NCBI GenBank assembly: GCA_946800325.1
Contig: OX326957.1
Location: 50,959,798-51,023,797 of the forward strand
Length of the DNA stretch: 64,000 nt
Direction: 5' to 3'
Source of the DNA: Luzula sylvatica
Lineage: Eukaryota; Streptophyta; Magnoliopsida; Poales; Juncaceae
The notes below the pieces were generated by a model. That model was not told where the DNA came from and did no database searches. It worked only from the letters and a program-made list of their open reading frames with translations. Position 1 is the stretch's first letter, and every line of letters begins with the position of its first letter. Below are positions 1 to 12,053 of the stretch, piece after piece. The translations under genes were made by a program, and so were the position numbers.

Positions 1-660
1 CAGGTCCAATTGTTATCGGGTGCATTATTAGGTTTAGGGTTTGAATCACTTAATGGGTTGAGGGGGTAAAATAGTCAATCATAATTAATTTTCTGTTAAA
101 TTTAACAAAGTTGTTGGTTTTGGATAAATTTGATATTAATATAATTTAGTAGGGATAAATATGTTATTTGTAATTTAAGAGGGATAAATATGTTATTTGT
201 GTGTTTAATAGGGACATATGAGAAATTTTCCCAATATAATATAACTCCTTCAAGCAGGCCGGCCCTAATAGTACGAATTTAAGGCCCAAGGGACTGAAAT
301 GGTGAGGGAACTGTTTGTATGTTTATTTTTGGATAGTCGCTACATGGATTGCAAAAATTAGAATAATGATAAGGCCACAAATATCAATCACAAATATGTC
401 ACAAATAACTAAGTTTGTGTTTGATTTATGAATTTTATATGCATAATTAATACTATGAACTTAATTATTTGTGACATATTTGTGGTTGGTATTTGTGGCA
501 CTATCACTACTACAAAAATTAGTCAAAGCTTATATATGGTGCCCCCAATTTTTCCTCAAACAAGCTGATTTATGCGTCATGCTGTTAATTGGGGGCGCCT
601 TTTATTGAACTAATATGTTTTCTCGCCGCAAAAAAAGAACTAATATGTTTTATTGAGTCA
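1..660. other. Intergenic, no gene seen
   Basis: AT-rich DNA with no coding frame resembling a known protein. The phrase 'agggataaatatgttattt' recurs around 150-205, which suggests decayed transposon sequence, but no ends can be defined. Confidence 0.5.
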
Positions 661-674
661 AGAAATTATAAATA

Positions 675-730
675 CTAGTAAAAACCCGCAACTTCGATGC
701 GGATTTTTTAATAGTATTAATACATGTAAT
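675..730 (-). mobile_element. Possible Helitron 3' terminus (orphan)
   Basis: Read on the minus strand, a short palindrome (CCGCATCGAAGTTGCGG) is followed by TTTTTACTAG and then T. A GC-rich hairpin a few bases before CTAG, next to a host T, is the canonical Helitron 3' end. I could not find the matching 5' TC end, so the element length is unknown. This is a sequence-pattern call only. Confidence 0.4.
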
Positions 731-918
731 TAGTGTTCTAAATATCACTGATATGGACTGATATGTCGATTTCATATTTCTAATCAGTCCCCTCCGTTAC
801 GATATGTCCCGTACTGGTTGAGTAAATCGGTCGACTGATACATGGATCGATATGGACCGATATGAGCCGATATTATTTGTTCTTTACGATTTCATATTTC
901 TAAATATCACTGATATGG
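731..918 (+). mobile_element. Truncated hAT-like MITE, same family as 62737-63408
   Basis: It starts TAGTGTTCTAAATATC and runs through repeated 'gatatggacc/cgatatg' motifs that match the left part of the complete element at 62737-63408. The right terminus is missing. The element stops where the CAD duplication homology (from about 920) begins, so the duplication edge or a deletion removed it. Confidence 0.6.
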
Positions 919-1181
919 CTGTTGTATTATTTGTCCACGGGCTTGTACTCACAAAAATTAATTGGGCTTCTTCTTTACGCCATTTATGGATAGAACAAAA
1001 TAAAAATAGACACAGAAGATCAACAAATCGATAAAAAAAACATACATTTATTTTGTTTGTTCGGCTATAATTTTTTTTCTGAAGAAATGTTTTGCTATAA
1101 ATTAACATTATAAAAGAAAAAAAAACATAAAAAAAGAAACAACATATCAAAGCAATTTCAAACTCTATATGGAATCTTTAT

Positions 1182-2719
1182 TTAGAGCTTGGATTTGGTC
1201 GACATAGACGCCATGCTGATCACAAAACGGTATCGAACATCATTCCTAGCGAGCCGATCTAATGCATGGTTTATGTTTTGTGGCGAGACGATTTCGATAT
1301 CACATGTAATATTATGCTTCCCACATAAATCGAGCATTTCTTGCGTCTCCTTTATCCCTCCTGTCATGCTTCCCGTCACCGTCCTTTTGCCTGTTTTAAT
1401 CCACAGCTTAATTAGACTTCAGTATATTTTTTTATGATAGTTTTAAGTTATACATATATTTTACAATTTGAGTTATTTTATTTCCTACCGAATATAAGAG
1501 GGAAAGAGGGAAGATCAATAGGTTTATCGGGAGCTCCAACAAGAACCATCTTTCCATTCACCTTTAGCAACTCTAATATCGGTCCTAGCGAATGTTTTGC
1601 CGAAACCGTGTTGATTATGTAGTCCAAACTCCTCATTCTCGCCTGTTTCGAACATAAAAAACACAAAATATGCTTAACAACATAGCACGATTATGTCTTG
1701 CGCTATTCTTGACGCAAATATTAAATATCATGAAGTTACCTGCATCTGTTTCGGATCGGTACTGAGGATAAAGCATCGGCATTGAGGAGTTGTTTCGCTT
1801 CTTTTTCTTTTTTCGGAGAGGTGCTGATAACAGTTACGTGCAACCCAAAGGCCTTGCCGAACTTGACCGCCACATGGCCGAGTCCACCTAAACCAACCAC
1901 ACCGAGTTTCTTACCGGCTTGGAACATGTTGTGATGCTTCATCGGACTGAACACTGTGATTCCAGCACACAGTAACGGTGCCGCCGCATCCAAAGGCAAG
2001 TTATCAGGCACACGTACCACATATCTGGAAAATAATATTTTTGCTTATTAACTTGATAATTTATGTACCGGTATTATAATATATGTTACGTTACGTACCT
2101 GCTATCGGCAACGATCATCTCAGAGTAGCCACCATAAGTGATGCTTCCATCCCAAAAGATACCGCTATAGGTAAATTGGACTTGGTCGCAGTAGTTCTTT
2201 TCAGATGCATCGCAAAAGTCGCAATCCAGACACGATGCGTATATACAACCGACTCCGACCCTATCGCCGACTTTTAAGTTTGTCACGTGTGAACCAACTT
2301 TTGTTATCAATCCTGTGATCTCATGCCTGATTAATTGAATATTCCATGATTAGTTTCACTAAGTTTGCTAATTTAATTTAATTAAGTAGAAAATACGAAG
2401 AAGAAGAAGAAGAGAGAGAAAGTACCCCGGAACAATAGGGTACATAGTGTTGCCCAATCATTCTTGAGGAAGTGCAAATCAGTGCGACACACCCCATAAT
2501 ACAACACCTTAATCGTTACGTCCTCTTCTCCGTTCTCTCTGAATTATACACGATCAAAATTCATCGTTAATTACATCCTCGAAATAATGTATTAGCATTA
2601 TGAGTTGTTTTCATGAACTTAATCTCACCTTCTTTGAACACGTACGGTTCGATCTTTCCTGTCATGTCTTTCGCCGCCCATCCCGTGACAATCTGTGTGT
2701 GGTTCGGGGTCACTTCCAT
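1182..2719 (-). pseudogene. CAD/mannitol-dehydrogenase-like gene, copy 1, two frameshifts
   Basis: This is a zinc-dependent medium-chain alcohol dehydrogenase of the cinnamyl-alcohol/mannitol/8-hydroxygeraniol dehydrogenase group, which makes NADP(H)-dependent aldehyde/alcohol conversions in the cytosol. Six exons on the minus strand with GT-AG borders: 2719-2629, about 2541-2426, 2326-2099, about 2020-1741, 1642-1489 and 1390-1182 (TAA at 1184-1182). Exon 3 carries GHEITG and the four-cysteine structural zinc loop. Exon 4 carries the Rossmann motif GLGGLG. Exon 6 ends with the family-typical DVRYRFV. Two one-base deletions break the frame, one in exon 2 (about 2455, after LKNDW) and one in exon 4 (about 1771, after NADA). 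The usual GVCHTD is GVCRTD, a change next to the catalytic zinc cysteine. Exon 1 begins MEVTPNHTQ, typical of the family. A sequencing error could mimic one frameshift but hardly two. A second copy lies at 36767-37945. Confidence 0.85.
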
Positions 2720-2994
2720 CTCTTTCTCTACTCAAAGCAAGCAAACAATAATATTTTGAGTTCTTTTCTTTGCTAAATGTAGAATGTAGAGATGCTTGGC
2801 TTAACAAATGAAGAAGGTCCTCTATATATATATAGCCGAGAAGGTTAGTTATTGCCGCGTAATTTAAACTAACGACCAATCCCTTATTTGCATGGAAAAT
2901 GCGAGGGAATTAGAAGACTTCCTCATGTTAATTGGAAACTCATACAATTATGAATTGCAAAATCATACAATGATATATTTACCTTTCATTATTA
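2720..2994 (-). promoter_or_regulatory. 5' flank of CAD copy 1
   Basis: This is the upstream region of the CAD-like gene on the minus strand. A TATA-rich run (ctctatatatatatag) lies at about 2820-2836, some 100 bp upstream of the ATG at 2719, in a plausible TATA-box position. The same flank is found in the second copy near 38030-38050 and 38766-38990, which shows that the duplication includes the promoter. Confidence 0.5.
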
Positions 2995-3720
2995 CTAGCC
3001 TTTTCCCGCACAACTGCGCGGGATTCTTCGAGTTTGTCATGATTTAATTTTTTTTTCTTGATACATAACTGCATACTACATATTTTTTTCTTATTGTCCG
3101 AACATTAATCCCCTAACATTTCTTAACATGTAGTGATTTTAAAAAAGTGAAATTATTACATATTGTATTTATATAATTTTAATATTGTATTTATTATTTA
3201 TGAAAAACTAAAATCACATAATAATAAAATTTAACAATAATAAATAAACACACTAAAAATATATTGATATAAGAATATGTATTTTGGACATACAGTTCTT
3301 TATTTTCGTTAACCTTTTATTTTTTTAATAGTTCTATGATTTTTTATTTTTAAATATTTTCAAGGTGTTATTTTAATATTGTTGCTCATCTTATTATTAT
3401 TTTGTGTTATTTTTCAAGAAAAAAAATATAAAAACTCAAATATATATAATGTATGATTTGTTAAATGATATAAATATAACATATAAGAGTAATTATTTTT
3501 TAATTATTATATATGCTGTAAAAAAATTAGGATTTTTTAAAACTAATAAAAAATAACAATTTATTTTCAATTACTATATATGTAAATTAAAGGGTTTTTT
3601 AAAAATATCCAAAAATTAGAATTTTTCATGTATTGTCTATGAACAATACAAAACTGTTTCCTTTGGCATTATTTTTTTTTCATTGATTATTTATTTTTAA
3701 CAAACATCGAGAACTTGAAT
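2995..3720 (-). mobile_element. Helitron-like element, 3' end defined, 5' end not found
   Basis: On the minus strand, a CCCGCGC...GTGCGGG hairpin is followed by AAAAGGCTAG and a host T at 2994. The AT-rich interior shares phrases with the complete Helitrons at 32618-34780 and 42394-44465, for example the stretch around 'aacatgtagtgatttta' and 'ttatataattttaat'. No 5' TC terminus is visible before the RWP-RK gene at 3832. The paralogous segment near 38990 lacks the insertion, so this is a true insertion in copy 1. Confidence 0.6.
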
Positions 3721-3831
3721 ATGTCTTGCGCATATTATATTGATGAATATCAGTATCAAATCACGATATTTACAATAAATTAGCAGTTTTACAATTAGTA
3801 ATAAATAATTTATCCATTATTAACATCTCCT

Positions 3832-5102
3832 TCATTTTGGACTGCTTCCATCTCCTTGTTGTACTCCGCCCTTCAATTTTCTGTTCTTTGCGCGGATCTG
3901 CAAATTAATTCAGATATATATATTTACGTCAAAATTGGTTTCTCTTTTGTTTAAACTATTTGTTATATTGGAAAAAAGGGGTTGTAATCGTAACCTTATG
4001 ACCGGGCCAGCGGCTATGTCCTGCCCTGCGGCAAATGCGCTTGAGAGCGGTTTCGATAGATTAAGTCTTTTCGCCGCATCTTTCATCGAAAGGTGAAGAT
4101 ACGGCGTCAACTCAAGTAACCCCATATTAGCCGTCCGTTCCCTCTGTTAAATTGTTCATTCATTAACTCTCTATATATAACTTCTTATATATTTTTTGAT
4201 TCGAGCCACAAAACCCTAATTCTTACCTGTAAAGCATACGGCGTTCTTTTAAGTGGTTCACTAGAGGAACCAACAAATGAATCGAAATTATTTCGATTCA
4301 CGTCGCCGGTATCACTTGATGGGATCCAAGTTGGCTCGACTAGATGAATACTGTCAGAGTTCATCGGTACTGGCAAAATAACTGGCAAGTCTGTCGGCTC
4401 TAACTGGTTCATGGTTGCACCTGAAGGTTCTACAAAATACAAATAATTAAGTAAAGTGATTAATTAGAATGAGTCAAGAGAAAATAGATTAATTACCAAG
4501 ATCTGGAGCAAACACTTGTTGATTGTACACGACATCATTGAATGCGATGCCGTGAACTACAAAGTCTTTGACGCATTCGTATGATTGTGTGCTCAAACTG
4601 CAAATTTGCAAATCATTGTTATATACTGTACACTTTTGAAGGAATGAGCATAACTTAAAATTGGATGATTTCATGTACTGAGAATCATTTCATTTAAAAT
4701 GTGAAAGTATTAAACTTACTCCGCATAGAAATGCTCCGTTATGCAAACACAGCCAATCTTGTCCAAATAGAACACATCAAAAATAACATGATGGTGGTGT
4801 GCTCCTAAACCTCCATGCACAGTGGAATTCATGTGCCTAGTGCCTACAAAATGACACGATATTTGAAATATGAAATAACATAAAAATACGACTATTTGAT
4901 TTTATTTACTAAAAATATTTCAGTGTGACTTACAACTCGAGTACACCACCTCCTGCGTGATGATACTGCAACTGTTACAATCTAGTTGCTCCGGCACACA
5001 ATGTTGAACAATTGGAAGGCGAGTAGGGTTTTGACACGACGAGCCTTCGAGACGATTGTTAACTAGTAGAGGGACATTGGAATTGGATTCCATTTCATTC
5101 AA
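3832..5102 (-). pseudogene. RWP-RK (RKD-type) transcription factor gene with one frameshift
   Basis: RKD/NIN-like proteins are nuclear DNA-binding factors; RKDs act in egg-cell and gametophyte identity. Six exons on the minus strand join with matching phases: 5102-4934, 4843-4720, 4597-4497, 4429-4227, 4143-3995 and 3897-3832 (TGA). They total 812 bp, one base short of a 270-residue protein, which is the usual RKD length. Exon 5 has the amphipathic start of the domain (LTPYLHLSMKDAAKRLNLSK). The frame then breaks near 4062, and in the next frame comes ICRRAGHSRWP, the hallmark RWP motif. Exon 6 continues IRAKNRKLKG. The usual RWP-hRK is RWP-GHK here. One missing base is the only lesion seen, so a recent pseudogene or a base error are both possible. 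The first exons are not recognisable beyond length and splice logic. Confidence 0.75.
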
Positions 5103-7033
5103 CCCATCGCCACTAGTGGGAATTGAGGCATGCCAAATATAGTGGCAATTTTTTAAATATTAATTATATATTATAATTTATGATTTAACATTGTAATTTA
5201 TGATTTAATTATCTTAATTTATGATATTAATTTTTAAAGTTTTAAATTGTATTCACGTCATCGAGTTCTGTAGGAGAGAGTTTGAGGGTATGTCCAACAT
5301 TTTCCTTCATTTCTTACTTTTCTTGTATGATAATTTATGATAATTTATGAAGGTAACAATGAACTATTAATGTAAAATAAGATACGCATTCACAAGAAAA
5401 CATCATAGATTGATACATCAAAAAAAAATTAAAAATAAGAAGAACCTTTACAAGAAGTGCAATTTTGCAATTTTCTTTTTAAGCCTTCTATCAATGCCAC
5501 TGAGTTTCCCCCAGGCTTTTGCACCCTAATTAATTTCATAATTAGCGATATCAATTAATAATTAATTATAAATTTGTATTTACCTTAATTACATATTAAA
5601 TTTTTAATAACCATGAATTATTGTTACTTCATTTTGCTAATTATGAAATTAATTAATGTGAAAATGTGGAGGAAATAAGAGGGCAAAGTATAATTTCTTA
5701 TTTTTTTACCACATCTTTGCTCTCTTTTTTTCATTCTCTGTTGTTTTCCCTTTTTTTTTTCCTTTTTTTTCATGACGATATTAACGAGGAGCTCCATGAT
5801 TTTTTTGGGACGGTGGTCACTATTAAGTTTTTTTTTTGTCCAAAAATAAGTTTTCTTTTTCTTCATTAATTAAATCTTTCTATTATATAATATCATGCAA
5901 ACATTTTGAAAAACAAAGCCGGCCCACATGAAACACCATTATTTAAGGGATAAAATCATGAACAAAACAAAAATCATTATTATATTGTTTGTATTTGCTT
6001 TTAAAACAAGTTTATATATATATTTTTTATTTAATTTGTATATTGTTTAGAGTTTATAATGATTACAAAATGTAGTCATATAATTTGTATATACATTTAA
6101 AACAAGTTTGTATGTATTTTTTTTTTTCTAGAATGTGTTATTACATTGGCCATATTTGATTTGAATTTATGTATGAAATAAAATAAAAATGTATAGAGGT
6201 ATATATGGTGCCCCTCAAATTCTCTCCAAAGTTCTCTATATTTTCAATTAACAATTAATTAACATGATAATTAACAAAAATACACTACATTAATGATTAA
6301 TCCATATATAATTAAAATACATATAAATTATCAATTAGTCAATTCTTAATCGATCAATTAATTGGTGTTTTTCAGAACATCGGAATTACATTGGGCTTTA
6401 AATTAAAGTACATTGAAAAAAATATTATTTTTTACATATGTTGGCCTTTGGATTTCGATTTTTTTCAGAACAAATAATAATTGATTATTTTACATATTAA
6501 TCTTTAATTACAACATTTTGATAAAAAGTTGATAATTTTATATTTTGAGTGTATTAAAAATTGGCAACTTTTAATTTTGGTATTTTTTCCAAATTATGTA
6601 TATTGCTTATTGCAAATATTAGTGTTTTTTCACGATATTTTTTGTGATTGGGTTATACTTTAATTTCAAGCTTTGACAAACATTGCTTATTGCACGTGTT
6701 AGACGAATATTACAAATCTTTTACGATCTCCATTTCTTTTTTTCTGAATTCAAAACGAGCTATAAGACTTGGATTTGGGATTTTTTTTGTTTCTTTTATA
6801 CATTAGCATAGGCTGCATAGCAAAATACTGTATAACGAGGACTGATCTCGCGCGTTGCTGAGGGCATCGAATGACAAAAAGAACTATTGACTAATAATTA
6901 TTATAGGCATTTTAAAGGAATAAAAAAAAAGTATATCCACGTCATGTTAATATCACGATATGACTTTTATAAATCTCAAAATATGTTATTTAGAAAAATG
7001 AGAGTTACTAAATAATAAAAACAAAATTAGTTT

Positions 7034-7035
<2 letters not shown>
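5103..7035. other. Gene-free AT-rich stretch
   Basis: No family is recognised on either strand. There is a poly-T/T-rich tract at about 5700-5770 and many short AT runs. Short frames near 5624-5869 on both strands come from the T-rich tract and look non-coding. Confidence 0.5.

Positions 7036-7037
<2 letters not shown>

Positions 7038-7096
<59 letters not shown>
7038..7096. repeat. (TA)n microsatellite
   Basis: An almost perfect TA dinucleotide run of about 58 bp. Confidence 0.95.
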
Positions 7097-7097
<1 letters not shown>

Positions 7098-7261
7098 TAA
7101 CCTACTTAATTTAGGCACAAATAATTGCAACACAATCTAGTTTTTGATAAATTATTTTATAAATTTGATAAATTATGGTACTTTGATAAATTATTTTATA
7201 AATTTTAAATGCAATTTTTTTTATAATAATAAATGGAGAAAGTTCATATGTCCTCAATCAA

Positions 7262-7345
7262 TTAAAATTAATGGAGTTTGAACCCACGATTTTTACAACA
7301 TACGGTTATTTATGACTCATACTCAACTAATTAGGTTATTGATTC
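7262..7345 (-). mobile_element. tRNA-derived SINE fragment
   Basis: On the minus strand an A-box-like stretch (TAACCTAATTAGTTGAG) is followed about 50 bp later by a B-box-like GTGGGTTCAAACTCC. The same head occurs at 38047-38190 and 39364-39425 on the plus strand, so this is a dispersed family and not a tRNA gene. No 3' tail or target duplication was resolved. Confidence 0.55.
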
Positions 7346-7859
7346 ATTAACAAAAAAAAAGTAGATAAAAAAGACTTGGTGATCTTTTTCTTTGAGAATT
7401 GGAGAGACATCCTCGGTATATCAAAAGATACGTTTCATGTTTGTTCCAAAAAAATAAAAAAAAGTGATTTGTAGTCCTTTATCAAAAGATTATAGATTAT
7501 AGATACTAACTGCATTTTTAAAGTGATGTGCCTTTTTCTTCGTGACTAAATATTCGAATTTGAAAAATATACTATTAAATCATAGATATTGACATGTAAA
7601 TATTAAAGATTTAGCAGTTATTTTTGTCATTGCCATCAGTGCGAACTGCACCAGAAATTTTAATTAGTAGCACATGTGTCATTTTATGGTAAAAACAAAA
7701 TCGAATTATACTCTCCATTTACGTAAAAATTGATTTGAATGGAAGATCTTGTCATATTTCAAATGGAGAATACCTAATAATATTTCACACGGATTTGTAT
7801 GGATTGGAGTAGTAAAAAAGAAAATTTTACTAATAAAACAACATTTATAAAAAAAAGAA

Positions 7860-8420
7860 AATTTTGGAAAAAATCCGAATTTTTTTCGATATAGTAAAAA
7901 AAATCCACTATCAAATTTTTATAATCAAATATTCCTTTATAGAGACTAAAAGTGTAAAACTAACCAAAAATGACAAGAATAATAATATCCTTCTATTTAA
8001 AAATATCCTTTTATTTATCTATATACAAATTTTTAGCATATAATATTTTAAAATATTTTTTTCCGAAAAACTAACACAAAATAATAATAAAACGAACACC
8101 TTGCAAATCTTTAAAAAATATATATATCATGAAACTATTAAAACAATACTTAAAAAGAAGAAGAAGACAAAAAACTAGATGTTCAAACAGATATTTTTTT
8201 TATTAATATATTTTCAAGGTGTTTATTTATTGTTGTTTATTTTATTGTTATATGATGTTAGTTTTCCATAAATAATAATAAATGAAATGTTAAAAATTAT
8301 ATAAACACATCATATATTGATTTTATTTTTTTGAAATCACTACATGCAAAAAAATATGAGGAATTTTTCAAAAACGCCATAACTTTTTTGGGATGTCGAA
8401 CTTTTAGATAACTTCCGAAA
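7860..8420 (+). mobile_element. Helitron-related internal sequence
   Basis: AT-rich sequence that shares long diverged phrases ('aaccttgcaaat.tttaaa', 'ttcaaggtgtttattta', 'gaaatcactacatg') with the interior of the Helitron at 32618-34780 in the same orientation. No termini were found, so it is a decayed copy or fragment. Confidence 0.45.
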
Positions 8421-10450
8421 AAAACCTCCTTACTATTATTTCCTATAAATTGATTTGAATTTTTCAAAAATCCCCTATTATTTCATATATATCCATCAAT
8501 TTCTTATTTCTTATATATTCATCGATACAAATAAAATTAAGTAATATCTCATATGTGTTACCATTAACAAATAAACAAATAAATCATTTTATTAAACATT
8601 AAATATTAAACACAATCAAACCTTACATGAAGTTCTGAATAGTAACTATAAAGTAGTAGAATTCGATTTAGATTGCATACCAAATATAGAATTGCAGCTC
8701 TATATCATAGAGTCAAAATATTCATAAAAAGAATTCAGTTTAATGTTAAGGGAAATAAAGGAATTTTTTTTTTTTTTTTTGACGAGTGCAGAGATCGGGT
8801 AAGACCATGAACTGTGATTCGTGAATTTTCTTACAAAGATCGAAGAACTGAATAGTGGGAAGAATTTGTTGGAATGGCCCAAATAATTGGTTGAAAAAAC
8901 TGCAGAAAAAATTTGTGCCTAATTGAAAATTTTCATAATTACATAAAACAACACAATAATTGATTTAAGTTTGTGCCTAATTGAAAATTTTCATTATGTA
9001 CATTTTTTTTTTCAAAAAAAATTCACAAAAGTCTATAAAACATAAAAATTTGAAATGAACCCGTAAAACATAAAAATCATAACAAATACAATATAACTTC
9101 AGTAAAATCGACAGAACTTCATAATTACAATTAATTACTATAATACAAAACAATATAATAATTATACGTGTCGAAGAAGATGTGATTGGCCGTTTTGGAG
9201 AATTCGCCACTTGATCCTAGCATGGCTCCTAAGTTTCGAAGGCCTCAACGCACCAATCGTCGTCATCGTAAACCCCGATCCAGTCGCTTCAAGATCCGGC
9301 CGACATATTAATCTTAAGATCTCACTCTCGGTAATATTAAATTAGGCTAACATTCATAATAGAAATAAACTAGGATTAGGTCACAAATACTGAAAAAGTA
9401 ATGCATGTTAAGATAAATCTTATATGTTGCTTTGATTTAAAAAAAATAGAACTAATTAATTGGGATTGAGATTTGTTCTAAACCATTTTGTTTGCAAGTG
9501 CATGGCAATACGCCGTCATAAATCGAAGACGTCGCATTTACGATATTGCCCCTGGAGAATGTTGAATTTGAAGGGACGTCCGTGCTGACGTCACCGAAGC
9601 TTACTCTTCGAGTGGTTGGTTCAGGGATTCATACTTCTACCAAAATGTTTCTGAAATTCCTTTCGCCTGAAATTATTACAATATGAAAACAATATTCAAT
9701 CAATTTGTACATCATCATATCAGGTAAATCCAATTAATTGTCTTAAAATCACAAATTTTGATACACAAAAAGATAGATTGATTAATTTTATTAGTCAATT
9801 CAAACCATAAAATGAGAAATGTAACTCCCAATAGCATAAGTAGTGTAAAGCATTAACTGAAAAATGATGTAATACATAATAAAAAAGGTATAATACATAA
9901 TAAAAACGTATATTTATGAAACTCAGAAAAAAAAGTATATTTATGATGATATATTATTCTGGGTGACTAAATCTTCTCTCCCACCACAGGTCCACACAGA
10001 CCCACAAATTGCACAGAGTTACAGTTTTAGATGGAATCTAATAATCAGTTAATCTAAAAGATCAATAACCAGTAATGATGAAAATTAGATCAAATTAGAA
10101 AATCACTTTGCAACAAAAAGATAAACAAGCTCAGATTTGATTTCAATCAATCCAAGGTAAAAAAATAGGGAGATATCTAGTTGTATGAGTAATTATACAC
10201 GACGTGCTCTCGCAACATGATTGACATCAGGATGGTGAGGTGTAGGGTGTGGATTGAATTAGGTTAAACTATTTTATAGTATGAATACAATATTCAACGT
10301 ATGATCAATATTCTGCTGCGAGAACATGTTGTGTAGAATTACTCCTAGTTGTATATGTGATTTTTTTTTCCTACACGTGATTTCAATCAATCTCCACGCA
10401 TAGTTATGTGATCAATAATATAATCTCCACATATACAACTAAATTCAGTT
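8421..10450. other. Gene-free stretch
   Basis: No protein family recognised. Two less AT-rich islands (about 9185-9310 and 9500-9670) contain short open stretches on both strands that match nothing I know. They may be exon relics. Confidence 0.4.
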
Positions 10451-10479
10451 TAAAACATTAATTTTTTAAGAAATATATA

Positions 10480-10900
10480 TTTGATGAAGAAACATGGTGG
10501 CTTCGAGCTTCTCCAACGAGTGGTTCACTATGTGGTGGCATTACGACTGGATCCAGTGGCCGGCGAGGAGAGACCCGATCTGGCATCGAGTGGCCTCTCC
10601 AACGAAGTGTTATCGTCCTCGTCGTGCAAGGAGAATCGGAGAAAGTATCGGCAGGCACAACTAGGGTTAGCCGGACGGAGGTAGAGAATCGTCCATGGAG
10701 AATCGGTAGATGGAGGTAGAGAATCGTCCATGGAAAATCATCAATGGAGAATCGGAGAAAGGCGTGAGCAGAAGAGTGAAATGGCCCGTCCTTCGGAAAA
10801 TTTACGAAGAGGTCCCTCCGTCTTTGAAAAATTATGAAAAGACCCCCTCGCCTTCGGAACATTATAAAAAAAAAAAATCTCGGCCTTATATATATATTTA
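10480..10900. repeat. Short GC-richer repeat island of unknown origin
   Basis: The phrase 'gagaatcgtccatggagaatcgg' and variants recur about four times between 10630 and 10760, and 'gaggtccctccg/gaccccctcg' motifs follow. Overlapping frames on both strands reflect base composition. No protein domain is recognised. Confidence 0.4.
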
Positions 10901-10939
10901 ATTTTGAGAATTCTTTTTTATTTTTTTGTGGATTCTTTT

Positions 10940-11130
10940 AGTATATATATAATATAACATAAAATAATATAATATAATATAACATAAAACATTATAATAT
11001 AATTTAATATAATATAATATAATTTAAGACAATATAATATCATATAATATAATATAATGTCAAATAATATAATATAATATAAAATAATATACTATAACAT
11101 AAAACAATATAATATTACATAATAAATATT
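10940..11130. repeat. AATATAATAT-type minisatellite
   Basis: Degenerate tandem runs of 'aatataatataacataaa' about 10 to 25 bp long. A similar tract is at about 35020-35170. Confidence 0.8.
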
Positions 11131-12053
11131 AAATATTAAAATATTGAAATCATGAATTTTAAATCAACGAATCAAACAAAAATTTATATATCCATGATTT
11201 CAAAATACAACAAATCAAATAACTCACATTGATTGTTAAACATGGGTTTAGAGTCTAATTTTCAAACAAATTCATATATCCGAGTACAAACTAATATTCT
11301 CAATACCTAATTTTATACATACCGCTCATTTTATGCCTTGACGAGTTATTAATTTTCTAATGGACTTAAAAAGTTAAACATGTATATTTACTATTTGGGG
11401 GAATTTTATCATACACCTTTTTACAAGGGTATTTTGGTTATTTTAGCAATTAATTATATTTGTAAAAGGGTATATCATAAAATTTATTTTTTATGAACAT
11501 TTTTGTTTAAATGAAAAACAACAAATTCCAATTTAATCAAACATTAATTGATAAATATATTTGAGATCTTACCTTAAATATTCATAAATGGATAATTACT
11601 CCAAATATCCTTGAAAATGGATGTATAATAAGAAAAATAGTGTATGATAGAAGCTCCCCACGATATCATTGCTATAATGTGTTATTTGCAACATCATAAT
11701 TAATCTATGATCAATTATATAATAAAATAACTAATTGTAATTTTAAATAAAAAAATGTATTAATAATGTATAATATATATAAATCATATATATTATTATA
11801 AACTACAAATGGGAATGGGTATATTATAATATTAGTTTATATACAAAGTTATAAATTATGTTTAGATACAAAAATGCCAATCACATGGAATATACGGAGA
11901 GAAAGCCACATCCAAACAAACATGAAGATTATTAACAAGTATTTTTTTTTAAAAATATCAGATTATTAATTCGAGAGAGCAATTCTTCTTCTGTCGAAAA
12001 CCCTCACAAAACCCCTTCGCTCCACAAAAACATGCGTTCTCCCTTCTCCATTA

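Noticed and set aside
5624..5869. Overlapping Lys-rich and Phe-rich frames of 67-80 codons
   Set aside because: They come from T-rich/A-rich tracts on opposite strands and have no domain-like pattern.
10458..10862. A 134-codon minus-strand frame
   Set aside because: Overlapping frames on both strands in a GC-richer repeat with internally repeated phrases; Arg/Pro/Ser composition without a domain.
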